Made by a program: the position numbers and the translations under genes. The notes below the pieces were generated by a model. The model worked only from the letters and a program-made list of their open reading frames with translations. It made no database searches and was not told the DNA's origin. Shown one piece after another: positions 1 to 4,911 of a DNA stretch of 5,301 nt (positions are counted from its first letter, which is position 1; each line of letters starts with the position of its first letter). The DNA is taken from the NCBI GenBank assembly GCA_039809985.1, contig JBDHWC010000180.1, positions 1 to 5,301 of the forward strand, read 5' to 3'. This DNA is from JAICJJ01 sp039809985 (GTDB lineage Bacteria; Chloroflexota; Chloroflexia; Thermomicrobiales; UBA6265).

Positions 1-42
1 CGCCGCGGGAGAGGGGGCTGGGAGGTGAGGGAGTCCCCGGCT
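1..42 (-). promoter_or_regulatory. C-rich, G-poor 3' tail after the HAD gene (possible Rho site)
   Basis: Read as transcript from the minus strand, the bases after the hairpin at 57-43 are strongly C-rich with few G, with blocks such as ctccctcacctcccagcccc. C-over-G bias downstream of a stop codon is the known signature of Rho utilisation sites. There is no T-tract, so a classical intrinsic terminator is unlikely. The call rests on composition only and the region is cut by the window edge. Confidence 0.25.
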
Positions 43-57
43 GGCCGGCGACCGGCC
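43..57 (-). terminator. Short GC hairpin just after the HAD stop codon
   Basis: The bases ggccgg (43-48) and ccggcc (52-57) form a perfect 6-bp stem around a 3-nt loop, starting 4 nt past the HAD stop codon. No run of T follows on the minus strand, so on its own it would be a weak terminator. It may act with the C-rich stretch that follows it, or simply protect the 3' end of the message. In DNA this GC-rich a 6-bp stem can also occur by chance. Confidence 0.3.
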
Positions 58-61
58 CGGC

Positions 62-988
62 TCAGTCGGCGAACGGGAAGACGCGGTTCCAGTCGTCCTT
101 CATGCTGACCACCACCCAGCCATAGCCCGGCGCGGCGTCGAGCGCGGTGTCGAGCTTGCCGATCGCCGAGTCGCGGTCGTAGGCGACCTCGCGCGCCGCG
201 TCGTCGTGGTGGACGATCAGGCCGAGGCTCGGCGCGTGCCCGATCGTCGTGAACTCCAGCATCGCCTGGTCGCCGTCGGAGTTGCCGAAGGCGAGGATCG
301 GCCGCTTCCCGATGTGCAGCCGGATGTTCTCCGGCTTGCCCGCCTTGTCGTCGAGGCTCCCCAGTTCCGGCAGCTTGGTCAGCGTCGGCACCCCGTTCTC
401 CAAGGCGTACGCGACCTTGCCGCTGCTGCCGACGACTCGGTCCGTCGGGACGCCGTAGACCTCCTCCGTGAACAGTCGCATCAGGTCGATGCCGCCGCCG
501 GAGACGACGAAGATCCTGAACCCGTTAACCCGCAGCAGGGCCAGCAGCTCGAGCTGCGGCTGGTAGACCGACTCGGTGAAGCGGTGCCCGGTCCGCGGGT
601 TGGTCGCCGTCGCCAGCCACGCCGCGGCCTGCGCGTCGAACTCGTCGGTCGTCATCCCGGCGTGGGCGGCGGCGACGAGATGGCCGAGGCCGGCCTCGCC
701 CGTCCCGGCCAGCGCGGCCCGGTCGCCGCTCAGCAGGGCGGCGAACGGCTGCTCCGTCGCCCACTCCGGGTGCCGCGGGGCCAGCCGCCGAACCTGGTCG
801 GCGATGAAGAACGCCTGCGCGTACATCGGCTGCTCGGTCCAGAGCGTGCCGTCGTTGTCGAAGACGGCGACCCGGTCGGCCGGGGCCACGAACGACGGCC
901 CGCCCTCGGTCGTCACCGCGGCGACGAAGTCGAGGATCGCCCGCTTGCTCGCGCCGTCGTTCCACGACGGCAGGGGATCGCTCGGCAT
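62..988 (-). CDS. HAD-superfamily hydrolase (haloacid dehalogenase-like phosphatase)
   Basis: This is a 308-residue protein with all four HAD motifs. Motif I is FDNDGTLW (nucleophile D44, acid/base D46), motif II is VVSGGG (S163), the motif III lysine is K215 or K218 in DDKAGKP, and motif IV is GNSDGD (D238, D240, Mg2+ binding). The large cap-type insertion between motifs I and II (about residues 55-155) resembles the phosphoserine-phosphatase-like branch. I expect a cytoplasmic Mg2+-dependent phosphomonoesterase; the substrate cannot be told from the motifs. The ATG at 988 is chosen because GGAGG lies 8 nt upstream (1001-997) and the family-like N-terminus PLPSWNDGASK follows. The frame stays open to 1141, but that extension is Arg/Ala-rich and overlaps the preceding gene and a hairpin. 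No signal peptide or membrane segment is visible. It is last in the sulfatase/DUF1622/HAD group. Confidence 0.93.
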   Translation of the reverse strand: MPSDPLPSWNDGASKRAILDFVAAVTTEGGPSFVAPADRVAVFDNDGTLWTEQPMYAQAFFIADQVRRLAPRHPEWATEQPFAALLSGDRAALAGTGEAGLGHLVAAAHAGMTTDEFDAQAAAWLATATNPRTGHRFTESVYQPQLELLALLRVNGFRIFVVSGGGIDLMRLFTEEVYGVPTDRVVGSSGKVAYALENGVPTLTKLPELGSLDDKAGKPENIRLHIGKRPILAFGNSDGDQAMLEFTTIGHAPSLGLIVHHDDAAREVAYDRDSAIGKLDTALDAAPGYGWVVVSMKDDWNRVFPFAD

Positions 989-1089
989 CCTTGCCCCCTC
1001 CCTGACGAGGCGGCGCGGCCGATTCGGCCGCGCCGCGCGACTGATGCCCGCGAGCCGCCGGGCGTCCGGCGGCAACGACGCCGGCCGGG
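989..1089 (-). other. Intergenic gap between DUF1622 and HAD genes
   Basis: This 101-bp gap lies between the DUF1622 stop codon and the HAD start. It carries a strong palindrome (1010-1036) and the purine-rich ribosome binding site agggaggggg (1003-994). I see no clear promoter elements, so read-through from the upstream gene is the simplest model. Processing or an internal start cannot be excluded. Confidence 0.5.
1010..1036. repeat. 27-bp perfect odd-centred palindrome (13-bp arms) before the HAD gene
   Basis: The arms are gcggcgcggccga (1010-1022) and tcggccgcgccgc (1024-1036), exact reverse complements around a single central base at 1023. As RNA it would form an 11-bp, almost all-GC stem with a 5-nt loop. 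It ends 21 nt before the HAD start codon and 6 nt before the ribosome binding site, and no T-tract follows. It could be an mRNA-stability or processing hairpin, an attenuator that limits read-through, or a DNA-binding protein operator. Confidence 0.6.
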
Positions 1090-1500
1090 TCACGACTCCG
1101 GCGACGCCTCCTCGGCCTGCCGCCGGTGCGAGCCCTGCCACGGCCAGCGGCCCTCCAGCTCGACCACCAGCGACCAGCTGAGGAAGGTCCGGATCACCAC
1201 CAGCAGGCCGAGGATCAGCACGTTCTGCAGGGTCGGGGCGAGGGCCACGGTGCGCACCACGTCGGCGGCGACGAGGATCTCCAGCCCGAGCAGCAGCCCC
1301 TGCCCGAGCCGGGTCCGGTAGACGTTGAAGACGCGGCGCTGGTCCTGACCCCGCAGGTAGCGGTCGACGACGTAGACGACCGTCGCGTAGACGATCATCA
1401 GCACGATCTGGGCGACCGCCAGCAACTCGATGCCGACGGCCGCCCGTTCGACCCAGACCCGGCCCAGCTCGACCCCTTCAGTCGCGGTCTGTGCGTCCAA
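1090..1500 (-). CDS. DUF1622 family small membrane protein
   Basis: This 136-residue protein has the conserved features I associate with DUF1622: RLGQGLLLGLEILVAADVVRTV (about residues 64-85), then PTLQNVLILGLLVVIRTFLS and an ending VELEGRWPW. Hydrophobic segments at about residues 20-45, 67-83 and 92-111 suggest three membrane passes in the inner membrane, with charged loops (DRYLRGQDQRR near 47-56) between the first and second. The tail after W121 is polar. The biochemical function of the family is unknown to me. The start is a TTG at 1500, supported by a GGGGGAGAGG-type Shine-Dalgarno immediately upstream (1511-1502) and by the lack of a better ATG or GTG before the first membrane segment. 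It sits 57 bp after the sulfatase and 101 bp before the HAD gene, on the same strand, so co-transcription is likely. It may anchor or serve transport for its neighbours, but that is inference. Confidence 0.88.
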   Translation of the reverse strand: MDAQTATEGVELGRVWVERAAVGIELLAVAQIVLMIVYATVVYVVDRYLRGQDQRRVFNVYRTRLGQGLLLGLEILVAADVVRTVALAPTLQNVLILGLLVVIRTFLSWSLVVELEGRWPWQGSHRRQAEEASPES

Positions 1501-1514
1501 GCCTCTCCCCCTGC

Positions 1515-1542
1515 CGAAGGGCGGGCGACCGCCCGCCCTTCG
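1515..1542 (-). terminator. Strong GC hairpin between sulfatase and DUF1622
   Basis: The bases cgaagggcgggc (1515-1526) and gcccgcccttcg (1531-1542) form a perfect 12-bp stem around the tetraloop at 1527-1530. It starts 15 nt after the sulfatase stop codon and ends 14 nt before the TTG start of the next gene, directly abutting its ribosome binding site. No T-tract follows on the minus strand. It is therefore more likely a partial attenuator, RNA-stability or processing element than a full intrinsic terminator. It could reduce expression of DUF1622 and HAD relative to the sulfatase. Confidence 0.6.
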
Positions 1543-1557
1543 CGCCCGTCGTCCCGG

Positions 1558-3117
1558 CTAGTCGAACTGCGCCGCCAGCTGCTCGTTCAGCTTGTCGACG
1601 ATCTGGTCGACCGAGAAGCTGGCCGGTCGCTGCGCCGGCGGGAACTCCTCGAAGGTCGCCAGGAACTGGGCGGCGAGCGCCTGCGCGCCGTAGCCGATGA
1701 AGGCGTGGGAGAGGTACCAGTCCCAGTAGGTGTTGGAGGTGACGTCGGCCCGCTCGAACGGGTCGGTTCGCAGGTTGAAGAACTTCGGGATGCGCAGGGC
1801 CGTGAACGGCTCGCCCCAGACCTGCAGGGTGCCGGGGCAGCGCTGCTCCTGGAAGACCACCTTCCAGTTCATGAAGCGCAGCGCGACCAGCCCGCCGTCG
1901 TCGTTGAAGTAGAAGAACCCTTGGCGTGGGCTCTCCGCCGCCTCGCCGGTCAGGTAGGGCAGCAGGTTGTAGCCGTCGATATGGACCCGGAAGGTCTGGC
2001 CGCCGACCTTCGCCCCGTCCTTGGACTTCAGCGCGTCGACCGTGGTCGTGTCGCCCGCCGCCGCGAGGAAGGTCGGCAGCCAGTCGTGGTGCTGGACGAT
2101 CTCGTTCGAGACCGTCCCGGCCTTGATCCGACCGGGCCAGCGGACCATTTCCGGCACGCGGAAGGCCCCCTCCCAGTTCGTGTTCTTCTCGCTGCGGAAC
2201 GGCGTCATCGCCCCGTCCGGCCACGTGTTCATGTGGGGGCCGTTGTCGGTGCTGTAGACGACGATGGTGTCGTCGGCGATGCCGAGCCGGTCGAGCGTGT
2301 CGAGCAGGTCGCCGACCACCTTGTCGTGGTCGATCATCGTGTCGTGGTAGGGCGACTGGCCGGGCCCCGCCTGGCCGACGCTCTCCGGCTTCGGGTGGGT
2401 CCGGAAGTGCATGTGGGTGCTGTTGAACCAGAGGAAGAACGGCGTCCCGGCCTTCGCCTGCCGCTCCATGAAGTCGATCGCGGCGTCGCGGAACTCCTCG
2501 TCGACCGTCGGCATCCGGGCGGTCGTCAGCGGCCCGGTGTCCTCGATCTTCTGCTTGCCGACCCGGCCGTAGCGCTCGTCGACCGTCGGGTCGTCGGTGT
2601 CGGTCGCCCAGCAGTGGAGGACGCCGCGCGGCCGGAACATCTCGTTGAAGCGCGGGTACTTGTCGGAGGGGGGCCAGTCGGGGTTCTCCGGCTCCTCCTC
2701 GGCGTTGAGGTGGTAGAGGTTGCCGAAGAACTCGTCGAAGCCGTGCACGGTCGGCAGGAACTCGTTGCGGTCGCCGAGGTGGTTCTTGCCGAACTGGCCG
2801 GTGGCGTAGCCGAGCGGCTTCAGCAGCTGGGCGATGGTCGGGTCCTTCGCCTGCAGGCCGACCGTCGACCCCGGCATCCCCACCTTGCTCAGGCCGGTCC
2901 GCAGCACGCTCTGGCCGGTGATGAAGGCGGAGCGACCGGCGGTGCAGCTCTGCTCGCCGTACGAGTCGGTGAAGAGCATCCCCTCGTTGGCGATGCGGTC
3001 GATGTTCGGCGTCTGGTAGCCCATCAGGCCGCGCGTGTAGCAGCTGAGGTTGGCGATCCCGATGTCGTCGCCCCAGATCACCAGGATGTTCGGCTGCTTG
3101 GCCGTGCTCTCGGTCAC
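1558..3117 (-). CDS. Sulfatase (arylsulfatase-type, alkaline phosphatase superfamily), CxAxR formylglycine type
   Basis: This 519-residue protein should hydrolyse sulfate esters, or possibly phosphonate/phosphate esters as some relatives do. Near the N-terminus PNILVIWGDDIG supplies metal ligands D17 and D18. The core motif SCTAGRSAFITGQ follows, with C58 as the residue to be converted to formylglycine and R62. Further likely active-site groups are K111 and H113 in FGKNHLGD, H235 in NSTHMH, D291-N292 in STDNGPH and K311 in RSEKNTNWEG. Length and the C-terminal part (NLRTDPFERADV, then FEEFPPAQRPASFSVDQ) match full-length bacterial arylsulfatases. The GTG at 3117 is chosen because a perfect AGGAGG lies 9 nt upstream (3132-3127) and homology begins at once with TAKQPNILV. 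The frame is open to an ATG at 3264, but that extension is low-complexity Arg/Ala/Gly. No signal peptide is visible in either version, so a cytoplasmic enzyme is inferred. The maturing formylglycine-generating enzyme is not in the window. Confidence 0.95.
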   Translation of the reverse strand: MTESTAKQPNILVIWGDDIGIANLSCYTRGLMGYQTPNIDRIANEGMLFTDSYGEQSCTAGRSAFITGQSVLRTGLSKVGMPGSTVGLQAKDPTIAQLLKPLGYATGQFGKNHLGDRNEFLPTVHGFDEFFGNLYHLNAEEEPENPDWPPSDKYPRFNEMFRPRGVLHCWATDTDDPTVDERYGRVGKQKIEDTGPLTTARMPTVDEEFRDAAIDFMERQAKAGTPFFLWFNSTHMHFRTHPKPESVGQAGPGQSPYHDTMIDHDKVVGDLLDTLDRLGIADDTIVVYSTDNGPHMNTWPDGAMTPFRSEKNTNWEGAFRVPEMVRWPGRIKAGTVSNEIVQHHDWLPTFLAAAGDTTTVDALKSKDGAKVGGQTFRVHIDGYNLLPYLTGEAAESPRQGFFYFNDDGGLVALRFMNWKVVFQEQRCPGTLQVWGEPFTALRIPKFFNLRTDPFERADVTSNTYWDWYLSHAFIGYGAQALAAQFLATFEEFPPAQRPASFSVDQIVDKLNEQLAAQFD

Positions 3118-3126
3118 GTCGCGCGT

Positions 3127-3132
3127 CCTCCT
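3127..3132 (-). promoter_or_regulatory. Shine-Dalgarno deciding the sulfatase GTG start
   Basis: A perfect AGGAGG on the minus strand lies 9 nt before the GTG at 3117. This makes the GTG a better start than the ATG at 3264 in the same frame. Confidence 0.8.
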
Positions 3133-3253
3133 GTCGGCGGCTCGTCGGTTGGGGGCCGGCCCGGCCGCGCGGGACACACCGGCACCGCCGCGTGCGCCGA
3201 CGGCACGCGGGCTCCCCGCGTGGATCATGCCATGCGCGGCGGCCCCGGCGCTG

Positions 3254-3280
3254 CCCCCCGCCATGGGCCAAATTGGGGGG
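3254..3280 (-). terminator. C6/G6 inverted repeat after the SDR remnant
   Basis: Six C (3254-3259) and six G (3275-3280) can pair across a 15-nt loop, and the loop contains the near-palindrome ccaaattgg that overlaps the stem edge (3268-3276). It begins 5 nt past the SDR stop codon on the minus strand. That is the right place for a terminator of the former SDR gene, but there is no T-tract. A regulatory site for the sulfatase is an alternative. Confidence 0.3.
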
Positions 3281-3285
3281 ATGCC

Positions 3286-3408
3286 CTACGTCGCGTTCCA
3301 GCCGCCGTCGACCAGCCACGACGCGCCGTTGACGAACTTGGCCGCGGGGGAGGCGAGGTAGGCGACCGCGGCGGCGATGTCCTCCACCGCGCCGATCCGC
3401 CCGAGCAT
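3286..3408 (-). pseudogene. C-terminal remnant of a short-chain dehydrogenase/reductase (SDR)
   Basis: The minus strand reads MLGRIGAVEDIAAAVAYLAS followed by PAAKFVNGASWLVDGGWNAT and a TAG stop. This is the classic end of classical NAD(P)-dependent SDR oxidoreductases, where RIG-x-x-EDIA, YLAS and the G-x-x-x-x-VDGG motif near the C-terminus are diagnostic. About 40 of the usual ~250 residues are present. The Rossmann fold with TGxxxGIG and the catalytic Tyr-x-x-x-Lys are absent. Upstream of about 3409 the same frame stays open to about 3684 but reads an unrelated Gly/Arg-rich sequence, with no start codon other than the ATG at 3408. I therefore read this as a gene truncated by a deletion or rearrangement, with the breakpoint near 3409-3415. 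A misassembly junction is the main alternative. Confidence 0.82.
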
Positions 3409-3604
3409 CCCAGAGAAGAGACAACCGGATGCCAGCCGTCGCAGGGGGACGAGATGGCCACGGCCAACACCGTTCGGTCCCTGGAGGTCGCCCGACCCAG
3501 GGGTGCCGTCCAGAACGTCGGCCTCCCTGAACGCGCAACGTGGACGCCACGATCCTGCGACCTCCGAGCAGAGACCAGCGCGGCCCGCGTCGTGGTTCCC
3601 GGCC
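3409..3604. other. Unassigned spacer between the SDR remnant and the pentapeptide gene
   Basis: This stretch of about 200 bp shows no recognisable protein in any frame. A plus-strand frame starts with ATG at 3454 after agggggacgag and runs to 3639, giving 61 residues beginning MATANTVRSLEVARPRG. It resembles no family I know and overlaps the end of the pentapeptide gene. The segment is probably foreign or decayed DNA joined to the SDR remnant. Confidence 0.4.
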
Positions 3605-4285
3605 TCACCCCGCCAGCGGGTGCCCGTCGTCGACCGTGATCCCGGTCCGGCGGCTGAGCAGCACGAGCTGGTCGGAGGAGACGGTCAGCCCGGCGAACTG
3701 CTCGACCGCGAGCTGGATTCCCTCCAGGCGCGACCCGCGCAGGTCGACCTGCTCCAGCGTCGCGCCGCGCAGGTCGACTTCCCGCAGGTCGCAGTCGACG
3801 AAGCGCACCCGCCGCAGGTCGCTCTCCAGCAGGAACGACCCGTGCAGCTTGCAGTTCAGGAAGAGCGTCTGCCGGATCCGGCAGTGCTGGAGCCGGGCGA
3901 GGTCGATCGCGCAGTCCTCGAAGCGGACATCGTGCAGCCGGGCCTCGTCGAGGTTCGCCCCGGTCAGGCGGCACCCCTCCAGCGCGACCCGCGTCCAGCG
4001 CGCCGCCTCGGCCTGCGCCCCGACCAGGTCGACCCCGCTCAGGATGGAGTCCTCCAGCACCAGCCCGCCGAGACTCGCCCCCGCGAAGCCGACCGCCGCC
4101 AGACTCGCCTGGTGCAGCACCGTCTCGGCGAGATCGGCCCCGGGCATCTGCACGTTCGCCAGCCTGACCCGCTCCAGGGTCCGCTCCGTGTCGAGGTCGG
4201 ACGCGTCCGCCTCCCGCAGCGAGCGCGGGTCGGGGAGGCGGGGCGGCTCGATGCCGAATCGGGTGTGCTTGCCGGTGGCGCTCAT
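3605..4285 (-). CDS. Pentapeptide-repeat protein
   Basis: This 226-residue protein is built from five-residue repeats of the form A(D/N)Lxx, for example PGADLAETVL, LTGANLDEARL and LREVDLRGATL. A hydrophobic centre residue (mostly Leu, sometimes Phe, Ile, Met or Trp) recurs at every fifth position from L37 to F197 without a break, giving about 33 repeats or eight coils. Such proteins fold as a right-handed four-sided beta-helix. Some members bind DNA gyrase and protect it, but many have no known role, and nothing here identifies a target. The N-terminal 35 residues are charged and non-repetitive, and the C-terminal cap (residues 198-226, LTVSSDQLVLLSRRTGITV) resembles the helix cap of small family members. 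There is no signal peptide, so it is likely cytoplasmic. The ATG at 4285 is preceded by GGAG at 4 nt and GGAGG at 11 nt. The frame is open upstream to 4594, but that part is Arg-rich and lacks repeats. Confidence 0.92.
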   Translation of the reverse strand: MSATGKHTRFGIEPPRLPDPRSLREADASDLDTERTLERVRLANVQMPGADLAETVLHQASLAAVGFAGASLGGLVLEDSILSGVDLVGAQAEAARWTRVALEGCRLTGANLDEARLHDVRFEDCAIDLARLQHCRIRQTLFLNCKLHGSFLLESDLRRVRFVDCDLREVDLRGATLEQVDLRGSRLEGIQLAVEQFAGLTVSSDQLVLLSRRTGITVDDGHPLAG

Positions 4286-4906
4286 CGATCTCCGTGCCTC
4301 CGTGCGGGCAGCATCGACCTCCGCCTCGTCGTCTCGGCGGCTCGTCGCCGTGCCACCGCGCCGGCTCCTGCGCGTGGCCGACAGCGCTGGCCGGCTGGCC
4401 GCGACGGTCGTCCCCGCCGGACGGGCGAACCCGTTGCGTCTGGTGACGCGGATCGGCGGGGGAGGATCCCGGGACTCCCTGCGATGCCGTTGCGTCGGCC
4501 GTCCGACGGGCGGACGCCGTCGTGGAAACCGGCGGAAGGATCGCACGAGCCTCGCGCTCCGGCTCAGGACGACCGGTGGTCGTCGCCTCCCCATGCCGCG
4601 TCAGCGCCGGCGCGGCAGCTTGATGGGCGAGGCTGAACGGCCCGCCGCGGCCACCACCAGCCGTCGGCCGCGGCGGCGGGCCGAGCTCGTCGCGCCGATC
4701 GCGACGCGGTCCGCGCCGCGATCGAGCGAGCACTGCGAGCCGCAATCGCCCGCGCGCGGAGCCGGCGGGCACCCCGTCCACCTCACCCAGTCGGGCCAGC
4801 GAATCCGCGTCCCGTCCGCTTGCCCGCACGGACGGGTGGGGAGCGCGAGAACCCGGGGCCGCCTCCGCGGTGCGCCGTCAACCGTTCCGGCTGACCATCT
4901 AGACAT
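4286..4906. other. About 620 bp without a convincing gene
   Basis: This spacer lies between the Cys-rich gene and the pentapeptide gene. Open frames cross it on both strands, but they translate to Arg/Pro/Ala/Gly-rich text with no domain signal, as expected of very GC-rich noncoding DNA. One candidate is the minus-strand frame 4906-4601 (101 residues, starting MSRWSAGTVDG); it begins right after the Cys-rich stop codon but has no recognisable motif and no Shine-Dalgarno I can defend. The region holds a 29-bp imperfect palindrome at 4696-4724 and a tandem 8-bp duplication at its edge. The promoter of the pentapeptide gene should lie in the low-coordinate part, but I cannot place it. Confidence 0.5.
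4696..4724. repeat. 29-bp imperfect palindrome in the intergenic spacer
   Basis: The arms cgatcgcg (4696-4703) and cgcgatcg (4717-4724) are exact reverse complements. Inside them, after one A/C mismatch (4704/4716), another five bases pair (4705-4709 with 4711-4715) around a single central base. As RNA this gives an 8-bp stem, one mismatch, then 3 bp and a 5-nt loop. It lies about 180 bp past the Cys-rich stop codon and 410 bp before the pentapeptide start. It could be a terminator without a T-tract or a protein-binding site. Confidence 0.45.
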
Positions 4907-4911
4907 CTAGA
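4896..4911. repeat. Tandem 8-bp duplication at the Cys-rich stop codon
   Basis: The octamer catctaga occurs twice in tandem, at 4896-4903 and 4904-4911. On the minus strand this reads TCTAGATG twice. The first copy read supplies the TAG stop codon of the Cys-rich gene at 4909-4907. It is the most AT-rich patch nearby and looks like a replication-slippage or insertion-footprint duplication. Confidence 0.6.

Larger units (their letters stand above)
3118..3285 (-). other. Upstream region of the sulfatase gene
   Basis: This 168-bp spacer separates the SDR remnant from the sulfatase start and should hold the promoter of the sulfatase group. The ribosome binding site AGGAGG at 3132-3127 is clear. 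I cannot identify convincing -35/-10 boxes. The rest is GC-rich, with a C6/G6 inverted repeat at 3254-3280 near the SDR end. Confidence 0.5.

Noticed and set aside
206..1321. Plus-strand open frame antisense to the HAD gene
   Set aside because: It shadows a gene with all four HAD motifs, and its translation is low-complexity with no recognisable fold.
1126..3639. A very long plus-strand open frame (837 codons) antisense to the sulfatase and DUF1622 genes
   Set aside because: Its translation is Arg/Val/Glu/Pro/Gly-rich without domains, and it is antisense to a sulfatase with complete catalytic motifs. Long antisense frames are expected when third positions are mostly G or C.
3454..3639. Possible 61-codon plus-strand gene starting MATANTVRSLEVAR
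   Set aside because: The Shine-Dalgarno-like agggggacgag is fair, but the product resembles nothing, turns Arg-rich, and runs into the 3' end of the opposite-strand pentapeptide gene.
3134..4347. A 14-bp direct repeat tcggcggctcgtcg at 3134-3147 and 4334-4347, each upstream of a minus-strand gene
   Set aside because: One shared 14-mer is close to chance expectation in about 5 kb of such GC-biased sequence, and the two distances to the gene starts differ (17 versus 49 nt).
4431..4496. A 10-bp direct repeat ccgttgcgtc at 4431-4440 and 4487-4496
   Set aside because: It is too short and has only two copies; no array or symmetric arrangement surrounds it.
3225..4829. Long minus-strand open frame overlapping the pentapeptide gene in another frame
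   Set aside because: It is Arg/Gly/Ala/Pro-rich, crosses the SDR remnant in the wrong frame, and competes with a clear pentapeptide-repeat gene.
4876..4881. A TTGACG match to a -35 box on the minus strand downstream of the Cys-rich gene
   Set aside because: No acceptable -10 element lies about 17 nt away, and the nearest gene start is about 590 bp further on.
3540..4910. Plus-strand open frame antisense to the pentapeptide gene
   Set aside because: It is Ser/Arg-rich text produced by the complementary strand of pentapeptide codons; there is no start signal or family resemblance.
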